DNA of 64,000 bases from Thozetella sp. PMI_491. Taxonomy: Eukaryota > Ascomycota > Sordariomycetes > Chaetosphaeriales > Chaetosphaeriaceae. Under the pieces are notes generated by a model, which worked only from the letters and a program-made list of their open reading frames with translations, was not told where the DNA came from and did no database searches. Where the stretch lies: positions 1,178,001-1,242,000 of the forward strand of contig MU270023.1 in the NCBI GenBank assembly GCA_021432635.1. The letters are read 5' to 3'. Position 1 is the stretch's first letter. Each line of letters begins with the position of its first letter. Shown one piece after another: positions 1 through 9,846 of the stretch. The position numbers and the translations under genes are program-made.

Positions 1-3000
1 AAAGATTCTACCCGCGCTGGGATAAAGCGAAACTTGGAGAATGATAAGATTTATCTCATTGCCCAAGGCAGATTGGACCTGCGGAATTATTGATCCAGAG
101 TCAGCCTCAGCTGGGCTGTGGTGCGCGGTCATCTGACCAACGGTCAGTATATACTAAGCACCAATCACTGGCTATCTAACTGATAAACTCTGTCGCCCTA
201 TGATTGGCCAACTGGATTTCTTCCTCTCCTCTGCTGCAATCTACAGTACCTCTTATAAGTCGGCTCACCCCTCGTCGCAAATAAGGCTGACAAAACTTGC
301 CAGCACATTGATTTTCCTCTTACATGACTTTTTTTTTTCCACATCTACCTAGACCCTGTCTTGGTATTAGAACGCGCCGAAGGCGGGTCGACATAATGGG
401 TTTATAGGTGTCAAGCTATCCTAACCTAGCTGCCAGTCACTGTATGTTTTGCTTGTTGTTGCATGCAGGGAAGAGCCTGGCTGAAGAAATTTTCCGGCGA
501 AGCCACTCAAGCTTCCCTATCTACAAATAGTGATCTGGAAAGACTACCGCGTGAAATGCCCTATCATCTATAGTTGTGCCGGCCGTGGGCGCCATATCAA
601 TGGATAATATATCCCGCCGGGCACGGCGGTCGGCCACATCCGCGCCACGCTCACGTGCAAGACGACAATGTCCGGCGCCGATGCTAACGCTTTCGGTCAA
701 AGTACTTGCTCCAGTGCCGCGAGAAGAAGCAGGAAATGAAAGGAGCGCTCCACATCACCTTGGGGGTGGCCGGTGGATGTGCATGGTCAAGTTCGTGGCT
801 CTCACGAAGCTGGACACGATATTCTTCGAGGTGAGTCACTGTTCAGCTTACAGCACGATCCTAATGAGCCAGAAGGGCTAATCAGAAACCCCGTGAGCAA
901 CTCCCCGGTTCAGCTACGGGTTACCTGGAGCTAGCTCTTTCCTGCATTTCATTTTTTTTGGCGGGTCAACTCGCTCAATCCTTGGCAATCGACAAGCTAT
1001 ATCGTCAACCTTCACTCTGACACGCGCGCGAGAGTTACTACGGCTGCCGATTAAGAGGAAGCTAAATAGTGACTTTGGGTCTCACTAATGAGCATGTGGC
1101 TGGAGGTTATCAGGCTTCGGATCGCCATACCTGATAAGGCATGGATGTATGGTTCTGGCAACAACATGTCCTTCACTGCGCCGTATCGGCTGTCCGAGAT
1201 GCACTAGTATAAACCAGGCCTAGGGTTAAGGTGCAAGTTGACCTCCGACACATAAGACCGGCATAGACGACCTCTTCAGCGAAGCGAAAGACCCTCGCAG
1301 CCCGTTTCGTAGCCGCCAGCGCTGTGGCTGAATTTTGACGGAGTTTCGAAGAGGGAGGGTCGAGGCAAGGTCGATGGTGACGATCCGGGACGACACCCCG
1401 CCGGGCCCCAGTTTGGACTACTGCAGCCAACTAGCGAATTTTATCACCAAAAGATTACCTATTCCAAAGATTATACATATTTCTACCTCTATAAATTTAA
1501 CTAAAAAGATCTTAAATAATATATTATATAAAAGTAATATGGTGTTGATATCCCTTGCAAAGCCTACAATCTTGCTTGGATTATTAGGAATGCGGAATGT
1601 AAACTTTTTCGTGGAGTATTTGGTCTTGGGGAAGATCGGGACGTCGTAGGCGGGCATGGCAGCCTCCCTACTATATCCAAGATGTGGCCTATCGGAGAAG
1701 GCTTCACGCCGATTGAGTCATCTTGGCTGCGATAAGGAGACTAACGCAAGTTTTTCCTAAGCAGTTTAGTAACTTATTTTAGTATGCAAGCTTAATAGAT
1801 AGAAGTGGTTAACTACCAGTATGTATTAGCTTGGTATTTCTTTTGAAATTAAGCTATGATTAAGAGAATACTATACTGTGCCCTAGGGCCTAGTTAACCT
1901 AATTAATATATAATACTATACCTTCAGTTATATTTAGGAGGGTTAGGTATAGTCTTGCCAAGTCTTATTTTGTCAACAGTATAGAGGATTGAGTTGGAAC
2001 ACAGCTGAAAGTTGTAGTAATGTATAGATGGTATTTGGGAACAATCTTGTACCATAGATTTTGCTAGATAATCCAGGCTCTTTATACCTTTTCAAATGCA
2101 GGACCAGGTTCATTCAGTGGCTCTGACTCTCCCGCAGCTCCATAGCGAACTTACAGCAGAGGCGCCATGCATCACGATAATGGCCTCATTTCCACCTCCC
2201 TAGGATCTTCCGTGAGTAGCTCCTTAAGCAAGAATGCTGTTTGAAACATGCACCTATGATATAGCTCTACTTACCCGTAAGAAGAGTGTACAATAATCTC
2301 GTCAGCAATTCGCATAAGAATACCCCCGCATCATCAGCGGACTTATTCCATCGAATTTCACGACGGACTTCGGTAAGGAAGATAGCGGGCATATCAGAGG
2401 GGAAATTTGGGACGCGGAACAGCCATGGCTTGTCCCAGGCAATGCCAATGCTTAAGCGTGGGTTACCGGCTTAGGTCCTAAGCGTCGTAGACTTCGGGAG
2501 TGTGCGCCGCCGCTCCCACCATCAAAGTCTAATCAGCAGTGGCATTTCGATGATAGAAACCGTGAATGTACAACATATGTACTGCTTCCAAATCAATTTA
2601 CTCTTCCTGGCGCTTACCACCAAGGCCGCCATTTGGCACGTGCGATATACGGCAGATGCCCACCTCCTCCGGGAACGGAGAGTGATTTCTGTGACCAATT
2701 CGGTCGCTGCGGCTTGGCACAACAGCGAATGTAAAGACGCTTAACAAGTCGGCAAATGTAGCCGGCTATCGGCCGGACTGTAGAGAAAACTCAATTCGAC
2801 GATTTCGGAGGAACCCTTGGAAGCTGGCCCACGACCCCTGTCCCAATTCGTAACCAGTCCCATCGACCTTTTTCCGGTCGGGAATAGCTGATTAGGAATC
2901 TTTAGTTCATTTACCTGCATACCTACCCACAATTGGACCCCTGTCTTCCTAGGCACCTTCCATCCCCCTAGTCCGAGCTCCGCTAAATTTTCACCGGTCC

Positions 3001-3554
3001 TGTTACGTCATTGTATAGTCATCACTGATTCCTAATCACCTTGTTCGGTCGGTGGCTTTAGCCAATTGTGATTAACCCAGGTAGGATAACAGAGGCTAGG
3101 TTTCACGAGTTCAAAAAAAAAAAAAAAAAAAAACAATTACAAGACGCTTTCTATATGCCCGTATGCCATGTAACTTAGAGGAATCGCCCGAGATTTCACT
3201 AGCTCCACTGTTTATCATCCTCGATCTAGTAAATTGATGACCCCTGCAGCTTCAATACTACCAAATTCCTGCCCATCCACTTCGTAATGGGTAGTTACAC
3301 ATCAAGAATCTCCACCCCGGTGGCGGAAAGAAAGCATATTGAGAGTCGTTCTAACACGCCCACAAACAACTTAGCAGCTCCGTGAGGGAATTTGCTGCCA
3401 CAAATATAAAGGGGATGAAGGCCCGGCATCAGGCCGCATTCAAGCTCTACAGCAAAAGAAAATTTCTATATTCTCGTGTCATCCAAACTACCACCCAGCG
3501 CCGCTGAAAGCAACTTACAAAGCATAGCACCGTGAAAAGAAGCGACTCAAGATA
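1..3554. other. noncoding stretch, no gene recognised
   Basis: I find no open frame with a recognisable domain and no tRNA-like or rRNA-like segment. Short frames of 60-104 codons occur on both strands but overlap each other, lack good start contexts and match nothing I know. GC-richer patches (about 560-860) alternate with AT-rich patches (about 1430-2080). The only clear landmark is a run of 21 A at 3113-3133. Bases just before 3555 probably hold the old promoter of the decayed glutathione S-transferase gene. Confidence 0.5.
3113..3133 (+). repeat. 21-base poly(A) tract
   Basis: An uninterrupted run of 21 A lies in noncoding DNA. It could be a simple homopolymer or the tail of an old retroposed copy. 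I recognise no LINE or SINE body upstream of it, so no family is assigned. Confidence 0.9.
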
Positions 3555-4429
3555 ATGGATAATCAAGCAATTGATTTTTACTCACATTGTAAGTCTTGGG
3601 CTATACTCTGTTTACACGATATATTTAACCTAGGTGCTGATGTCTTACATAATATAAGCAGGGCCCAAACCTATAAAAGAACATAATCTTATTTAAGGAA
3701 CTCAGAATTACATATAATCCTATATATCTTAACTTTGGGGCAGGTGATAGTAGAGTGGAACACGAAGAATTTTTAAAGAAAAACCCTGCTGGGCAAGTCC
3801 CCTAGATAAATGATCTAGCAACAGGCTAGTCTATTCCTTGCTTAAACCTTATTATATTGCACTAACTTTTTACCTAGGCATTAGACTAACTAAGTTAAAT
3901 CTGATCAACTAGTATCTAGCTAAGCACTACAATGTAAAGGGTATATTTAAGGTAGAAGGTAAATAGGACAAGCTTCTTGTTCGGCAGTGGCTGGGATTTC
4001 AGGCCGCCTTATAGGGACCGTTCTTTGCTCAGGTAAGCAAGGCATAATCAAGAATCAGTATATTTACCAACATTATGAATAAAGTTGACTAATCTTCCTT
4101 CCTACTAGGCAATGATTGCTCAGCACGTTCTTAAGAACAAAGAATCCACCAAGCATTTTCAGGCTCTTGTAAAACAAACTGTCACCACGGTCAACTGTGC
4201 CTTAGAAGGAAAGGAGTATCTTGTGGGCAGAAAGGTCACTCTTGCGGATCTGTCGTTTATTCCCTAGGACATGATTTTAGATGTGATTTGCATGGGAGAC
4301 CCAGAGGCTGCAACTGCGGAGGGGCGCAAAAAGCTATGGCCAAATTGGTATAAATGGTATCAAATGCTTCTCCAGCGCCCGGCCGTGCAGAGAATGATTT
4401 CCATTCGAAAGAATGCACAGAAGATATGA
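3555..4429 (+). pseudogene. glutathione S-transferase, decayed
   Basis: The remains follow a fungal glutathione S-transferase (GstA/Ure2-like) in order. A short first exon begins at the ATG at 3555 (MDNQAIDFYSH) and is followed by a GTAAGT intron. A thioredoxin-fold half includes VEHEEFLKKNPAGQVP near 3754-3801. The helical half contains QWLGFQAAL before an intron at about 4033-4109. A final exon contains LEGKEYLVGRKVTLADLSF near 4204-4260 and LWPNWYKWYQMLLQRP near 4333-4380, with a stop at 4427-4429. Several in-frame TAG and TAA codons stand where Trp or Gln codons are expected, which fits RIP-type C-to-T change. The intact family conjugates glutathione to electrophiles. Exon edges in the AT-rich 5' half are uncertain, but the family call rests on the well-kept C-terminal half. 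Confidence 0.75.
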
Positions 4430-4614
4430 GATTATCACTCCTGTGGCCAGTAGTCTGAACTATAAAGCACTGCGTATACTATTCATCCAATTCATCTATA
4501 ACACATCGAAACCGGTAGTTTTAACAAGCGTAAATATATAGCATTAATAACTACGCCGAATTCCCTGTAGTTCGATAATTAAGAAGGAAATCTAAGTGTA
4601 ATATGATGTAAGTA

Positions 4615-5644
4615 CTAGTCTCCACCCCCACTAACACCAGAAACAAAAACCGTTAGAATTGTTGCGAATCTTAGATGGTACTAATTAGTATACATCCGCT
4701 CTGACTGCGCATAACGCTTTCGTTCGGGTAATATTAAAAAAAGGACTCACGTTGCTCCTGCCAGTATCAGTTCTATCATTTTTGAATTAGTCAAGTGAAA
4801 TAGGATAGACAGATAGATAACCGTCGAAGCTATTATGACACAAATCCGAGCCCAAACGCTGTTGATGAGAATGCAGATAACTACTGGCGTTAGAAGAAGA
4901 AATGTTATCAGCATTAGCATCAGTGCCCTGGCGGTACGCTTTATCATCGATCCAGAGTATATGTACATGTCGGGATCTGTTGATATATCGTGGTGCCGAT
5001 TCTGTACTTATACTCAGCTAATCGTGGCGACAAAAGGGGGGTTGCGGGTTTGGGGCTTGTGGGGTTTATCATACTGCTCTAAAACCTTTATAGTAGTCAA
5101 TAAATAAATCTTCCACCCAATCCTCAAGCGTCTTCATTGCGCCATCATTGGAGGATGCAAGGGTCATCAGTTCGCGTTCGTGGTGTATATATCTCCGCTC
5201 GGGTCTAACTATGCATCCCTTCGCATCAAGCCACCGGCGTAGACTTGAAACGCTCCTTGGAGCTGCGGCCCCCAGCTGCAAGATCTGGTGCGTGTCTTTT
5301 ACAAACGAGTCTTTCTGCCTCATTAGACTGAGCCTAGAGAGGAAGGAGAAACAATATAAGACAGAGGAGTTGGAGGAACATACCGTAGTCCCTTAGATGA
5401 TCGGTAATTTGACCAAGGAGAGCAGTGCGCGCGCCGTTGGTATCAGTACGACTCCTGGCAAGATTGAGAGGTGCTGGTTCCCGCTCATCTAGATCATCTA
5501 GCTGCTCCTCCAGCTGGCAGACCTTTTCCTGTTTTGATAAAAGAAGTCTAGACCGGAGGCGGAGGAACCGTCTGCATATGAAGAAGTCGCCACTGCTTGC
5601 AATGAATGCACAGAACCGGGGGTAGCCAGGCCTGTACTCTTCGA
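4615..5644 (-). CDS. DUF6594 membrane protein, 5' exon unresolved
   Basis: Four exons join in one frame: 5644-5384, 5310-5075, 5001-4751 and 4669-4615 (stop TAG). The introns are 73, 73 and 81 bases, and the phases match at each junction. Joined, they give 266 residues plus an unplaced start. The order is that of fungal DUF6594 proteins: GYPRFCAFIAS and a basic FFICRRFLRLRSRLLL stretch, then a probable coiled coil (KVCQLEEQLDDLDERE). Next come SSLRRWLDAKGCIV and YIYSGSMIKRTAR, two hydrophobic membrane segments (ITFLLLTPVVICILI and CVIIASTVIYLSILF), and the conserved MIELILAGATFATILTVFVSG end. A CACTAAC..TTAG acceptor just before 5644 shows that a further 5' exon exists, but I cannot fix it. 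The role of the family is unknown. The gene looks intact, unlike the adjacent decayed glutathione S-transferase. Confidence 0.8.
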
Positions 5645-6303
5645 CTAAGAATGGTTAGTGGAGAACTCGCGCTATGTTAGATGAGAATGATCAGACTCTT
5701 TTTAACTCGAGCTCCCCGGTCAGCTGTCTTGCATCCTAATTCTACATCATGTGCTGAATTTGGCCCTGGTCTGCTCGCGAACCAAGGCTTCCAGGTCAAG
5801 ACGGAAGCAAACAGGGTATTCATTAATACGGCAAGTCTGTAGAATTTATATTGTTCAGAATGCCTGAGTTCTGCAGTCCTAGGTAGGGGCAAACATGGCG
5901 GCTTGACGCTCTGGGGGCTCTATGCTGCCTTCATCACGGGGATATTTATACAGAGCTACTTTGGATCAGTTGATCAGTTAACAACTGCCGACAGGCTTGA
6001 ATTGGAGGCGACCAGCACAGCCCCACCACCATAAGAGGGGCAGTTGCAGTCTAGCACAGAGCTCAGCCATATCAGCGGGTGTAGTACGCTGGCAGTGCAG
6101 GACGCTATTTGACGTAGAGCACGACGTGTCCGGCGGCAGAGCCTCATTGAGCCCGCTCTCCAAGTACATTGTACATGTTTGGAAAAACTGGGTTTAAGAT
6201 ACGTCGAGTCCGCCCGCACCACGCGACGCTATCCCTCACACTCCAGTAGTTCTCACTCTTTGCCAACAACCGACCGACTGAGCCGCCGTGCCACTAGACA
6301 AAG
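5645..6303. other. intergenic stretch
   Basis: This is a probable shared 5' region for the minus-strand DUF6594 gene and the plus-strand small gene at 6304. It should contain the missing first exon of the DUF6594 gene. A TATAAA-like motif on the minus strand near 5846 could be its promoter element. I see no other gene. Confidence 0.45.
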
Positions 6304-6675
6304 ATGGGACATCTGTCCGAGTGAGCCTTTTATAGTTCTATGCTCTCCTATTTATCTCTAATATTCTGAGCTAGCTACAACGAGCCTGAAATTAAAATTG
6401 TTGGTGAACGCCCCTCTTACAAAAGTACAGCGGTGGGTATCTCCCCCTCAGTCTCTGTCCGAATACAGATCATCGCATTTGACTAATATTTCTCGTAGCG
6501 CAGCAGCTTTCACTCTGGAGATCGCGTGTTCTGGGTGGATGGCGAGGACAGAAAAGGACCCTACCTAATCTCCTCGCCCTCTGACGATGGAGGCTATACC
6601 CTCTGCGAACTGGACGGTGTGACGCCAGTCAATGACGGTGCAGCCGTAGACGGAAGCGACCTGGAAGATGCCTGA
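6304..6675 (+). CDS. small 83-residue protein of unknown function
   Basis: Three exons, 6304-6320, 6375-6432 and 6499-6675, join in phase. The introns are 54 bases (GTGAGC..CTAG) and 66 bases (GTGGGT..CGTAG), the second with a GACTAAT branch site. The product begins MGHLSDYNEPEIKIVGERP and continues with FHSGDRVFWVDGEDRKGPYL, then GGYTLCELDGVTPVNDGA, and ends in an acidic VDGSDLEDA. The pattern of a V-x-W strand, then GPYLI, then YTLCE, then an NDG turn suggests one small beta-rich domain. I believe similar short proteins occur in other moulds but can give no family name or function. The gene sits 451 bases upstream of the caspase-like gene on the same strand. No long open frame marks it, so the model depends on the splice sites, but regular residue usage across all three exons supports it. 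Confidence 0.6.
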
Positions 6676-7126
6676 TAGTCACAGCCTTGGGATTCCGCCA
6701 TGGATCTTATTGCATGGAGCCTATCGACAGAGTATTCATTTTTATCGCGTTTCCGGTGCTTTCTGTCTCTTCTGTATCTTGCAGTTCTGCTGTAAATTTC
6801 GAGGCGGCCACGTGTCAGCCAAAGAGTGGTGTTCTTCTCGAGGTGGCGTAGGCGACATGGGGTAACGGTGACATTAGCCCCCAATGAAGGAACAGGGGGT
6901 TGGGCCAGCAAGGCCGGGCAACAATGTGTACAATTTGCCGTCAGCAATGTTTCAGGCAGGCTGCCAGAGCCTTTGGCTTTGGGGGCAGCACATCCACAAA
7001 GGCAATACGAAGCGCCTGTCGTAGCCTAATCCCCAGCCTGCTTCTTGTTACGCCACCAAACATCCCTCCCTCCATGACACTCATCAGACAGCCAATCTTG
7101 CCCGCCGAACTCAAACACTTCCAATC
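6676..7126. other. upstream region of the caspase-like gene
   Basis: These 451 bases hold the 3' region of the small gene and the promoter of the caspase-like gene. I see no convincing TATA box and no further gene. The open frames here on both strands are short and match nothing. Confidence 0.5.
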
Positions 7127-9175
7127 ATGGGAGAAGAGAATACTATCCCCAATCATCACGCGCTTCTCATTGGTGTTAATTTTTACCCCGACGAAGAGCC
7201 GCTGAAAGGTTCCGTGAATGACACGAACGAGATTAAGGACTATCTAACCAGGACACGGGCTGGGATCGACGTCCAGCTCCTCACTGCAAGCTCTGCAGAC
7301 GCGAAATGCCTTACCGAACGCCCAGAAGACCTGGCGACCCACGATAATGTAGTGGCCGGCCTTGACAGCATAATTTCGAAGGCTTTGCCGGGAGATCTCG
7401 TCTATATACACTTTTCCGGCCATGGCATCCTTCTTAACCCTAAAACCCAATTTTCGAACGGCTCGACGGGCGACCTTGCCTTAGCTCTCCTACACAGGAC
7501 GGGGGAAGCAGTAACCGTTCGCTATCTTCGCGGCTCCGAGTTGGCATCCCGGCTTAAGGCCATGGTATCCGAGGGGCTGTTAGTTACGGTAGTGCTGGAC
7601 TGCTGCTTCTCTGGAGGTGTGATGCGCAAGGATGATAACTCAATCCGCTCTCTCCCTTGGAGTTCCTACATCGATGCGGCATATCCTTCCATGGTGGACA
7701 AATATTTTGGTTCATGGGACACAGCTCCCGAAGACCGTAATCGCGGTGCTTCCATGGATATAAACTGGATGGTAAATCCTGATAGCTACTGTGTCCTCGC
7801 CGCCTGTGGACCTACAGAAACCGCGAAGGAGATGGTAAGCGAGGGGCAGCATCATGGTGTGCTGTCCTACTATTTGCTCAAGGAGCTTCGCAAACGTGGC
7901 GGCGTTGGAGGAAGGCTGCACCATATCTATGCGCATCTACGTGCCACCTTCCTGAAGCAATGCCCGCAGCAACGCCCGATGCTCTATGGCAACAAAAATC
8001 TCTGCTTCTTTTTCGAAAACAGCAGTAGCGGGTTCGATACAGCCCCAATCCCCGTCTCCCAAAGCCGGCGAAGCAGCAGCACGCTTCAGTTAGAAGCTGG
8101 CCAGGCCCATGGAGTCCGCGATGGAGACAAGTTCTCACTATGGGTCTCTGAGACCTCTAACCCTAATCTTTTGGGCGACAGGGGCCCGATCATATCTAGA
8201 GTTAGCCGTGCTGGCGCTCTCCGTTCAGATCTAGAGATCCTAGACCCCAAACCTGGCGATAACATGTCAGGGGCCACAGCTACGGCAAACACCCATCTCG
8301 CGCTTCGGAACTATTCTATAAGGCTTGATCTTAGGCTAGATTGCCGCGATGCGTGGAAAGATGTGCTGCAAGACTGGCCTTCGCTCGATGTGCAGTTTAT
8401 AGAAGACACAATCCCAGAAGCTAAATTCGCATTTTACCTTACTATTCTCGACAAGGACAACTACCAAATTCAAGACGAGTCGAAACAGATCATCCCCGGC
8501 CTGCCAGCTCTTCCTTACAGCCTGCAAGAAAATGCGGGCTTTGTGCTAGATATAGCACAGCACCTGGCTAGATTCAAGTTGCTGAAGGAGACTACCAATT
8601 TGTCTTCATTTGGAGATCTATTTAATGTCAAACTTCGAAACATGACATCAGGCGAGATATACAGCCCTGGGTGCATACAGAACGGTCAATTGCAGCCCGG
8701 GTGTTCACACCTTAGTTGCTATGCCAAGGCTCGCCACGGCGATGTCTTGAAGTTGTCGCTCTCCAAGACAAAAGAACTGGAAGAGAGCGACCTTGCCCAA
8801 CGGAACCTCTTTGTTCATGCATATGTCATGGGTTCCGGCTGGGAGATAGATAACTTGCTCCACGCAGATTTTGCCGTTATTCCGCCAGCTAAGTTCGGTG
8901 AAAGCAGGCACTTTCGCGCGGGAGCCCCTGGCAGCTGGGAGAAAAGAATCAAGTTGACCGTTCCACAATATCTAAGGGACAGGGGCCAGCTCTACTGCGA
9001 CGACATTGTCAAGATATTTATCACCTTAGAAAGTACTTCGTTCATGTCGCTAGAGCTGCCGAAAATTAGCCATTTGCATAGGCGGCACAAGAGCAATCCT
9101 GATCGACCGCTCGTTGAGAATTATCCGGATGATAGATGGGCAGTATTGAGCTTCCATATTCGTACGTCTGTATAG
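7127..9175 (+). CDS. caspase-like (peptidase C14) protein
   Basis: A single-exon gene of 682 residues whose ATG follows a C-rich leader (CCAATCATGG). Residues 10-250 form a caspase/metacaspase-type domain: HALLIGVNFYPDEEPLKGSV strand and loop, the catalytic histidine in YIHFSGHG (His99), and the catalytic cysteine in VVLDCCFSGG (Cys160 by analogy with D-x-C-x-S-G). Both residues of the dyad are present, so the enzyme could be active. A later strand carries YCVLAACGPTETAKE and a SYYLLKEL helix, as in metacaspases. Residues of about 320-680 form a second region with GVRDGDKFSLWV, rich in predicted strands, with no recognised family. It has neither the Pro/Gln-rich prodomain nor the zinc finger of classical fungal metacaspases, so it belongs to the broader C14 set found in accessory loci. 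It lies tandem with a TPR-CHAT gene. Confidence 0.9.
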   Translation: MGEENTIPNHHALLIGVNFYPDEEPLKGSVNDTNEIKDYLTRTRAGIDVQLLTASSADAKCLTERPEDLATHDNVVAGLDSIISKALPGDLVYIHFSGHGILLNPKTQFSNGSTGDLALALLHRTGEAVTVRYLRGSELASRLKAMVSEGLLVTVVLDCCFSGGVMRKDDNSIRSLPWSSYIDAAYPSMVDKYFGSWDTAPEDRNRGASMDINWMVNPDSYCVLAACGPTETAKEMVSEGQHHGVLSYYLLKELRKRGGVGGRLHHIYAHLRATFLKQCPQQRPMLYGNKNLCFFFENSSSGFDTAPIPVSQSRRSSSTLQLEAGQAHGVRDGDKFSLWVSETSNPNLLGDRGPIISRVSRAGALRSDLEILDPKPGDNMSGATATANTHLALRNYSIRLDLRLDCRDAWKDVLQDWPSLDVQFIEDTIPEAKFAFYLTILDKDNYQIQDESKQIIPGLPALPYSLQENAGFVLDIAQHLARFKLLKETTNLSSFGDLFNVKLRNMTSGEIYSPGCIQNGQLQPGCSHLSCYAKARHGDVLKLSLSKTKELEESDLAQRNLFVHAYVMGSGWEIDNLLHADFAVIPPAKFGESRHFRAGAPGSWEKRIKLTVPQYLRDRGQLYCDDIVKIFITLESTSFMSLELPKISHLHRRHKSNPDRPLVENYPDDRWAVLSFHIRTSV

Positions 9176-9846
9176 CGGGGGATGTGTTTGAATCTAGATC
9201 TCAATGAACCATTTGCGAGAGTGAAGTTCTACATGCGATTAGCTTGGACCTAGATTGGCGGCAGCACGTAGAGTGTGTTAGAGGAGATTGGCTATGCGAT
9301 AGTACTTTAGAGTGGTGTCTAAGTATTTTCAAGTTTTTTGCTTTATCTATGTTTCAGCTGGCGTCCTAGGCTACTATAGTCGAGCTGTTTAAGATACAGC
9401 TTGAGTTTGTAGAGTACTTGTGATTGGGTTTGTTATGCTGGGCTTATACCTCAAATGAGAGGAATTGTTATTATTGTTTCCCCGGCGTCATCCATGCCAA
9501 ACCTTTGCCTGCGCCCATTTCTTCGAAAACAACTGCCAACTTGACGACCGGCTACTTGACCGCCAGCCAAGATCGTTTGCAACGCCTGCCGTTCCTACCT
9601 CGGCGGATTTGAATTATTGCCCCGAAAGTGGGGCGGCGCCTTGAAGTAGGGTCACTAATACGTTTAACTGGTCAGGATGCCACGAAACCTGCATGCGTAG
9701 AAAATATTGGTAGGCTGTACTGTGTACAGCTCAACAGTGGTACGGCTCTCTCCTATAAATCCACCTCGCCCCTAGAGAGCACCAAACCCATTCCAGCCTC
9801 GAACCCACTCTTGCCACTCGTAAATGCCCAAACGCGCTACAATAAA
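9176..9846. other. upstream region of the TPR-CHAT gene
   Basis: The open frame of the next gene extends back to a stop at 9610-9612, but it contains no ATG before 9847. The translated leader is not TPR-like, and a TATAAA lies near 9753. I read 9613-9846 as promoter and leader rather than coding. An upstream exon cannot be excluded. I see no other gene. Confidence 0.5.

Noticed and set aside
6594-6947. A 117-codon minus-strand frame
   Set aside because: It is antisense to the last exon of the 83-residue gene and has no recognisable domain.
9628-9846. An N-terminal extension of the TPR-CHAT protein
   Set aside because: No ATG exists in this part of the frame, the residues are not TPR-like, and a TATAAA lies inside it.
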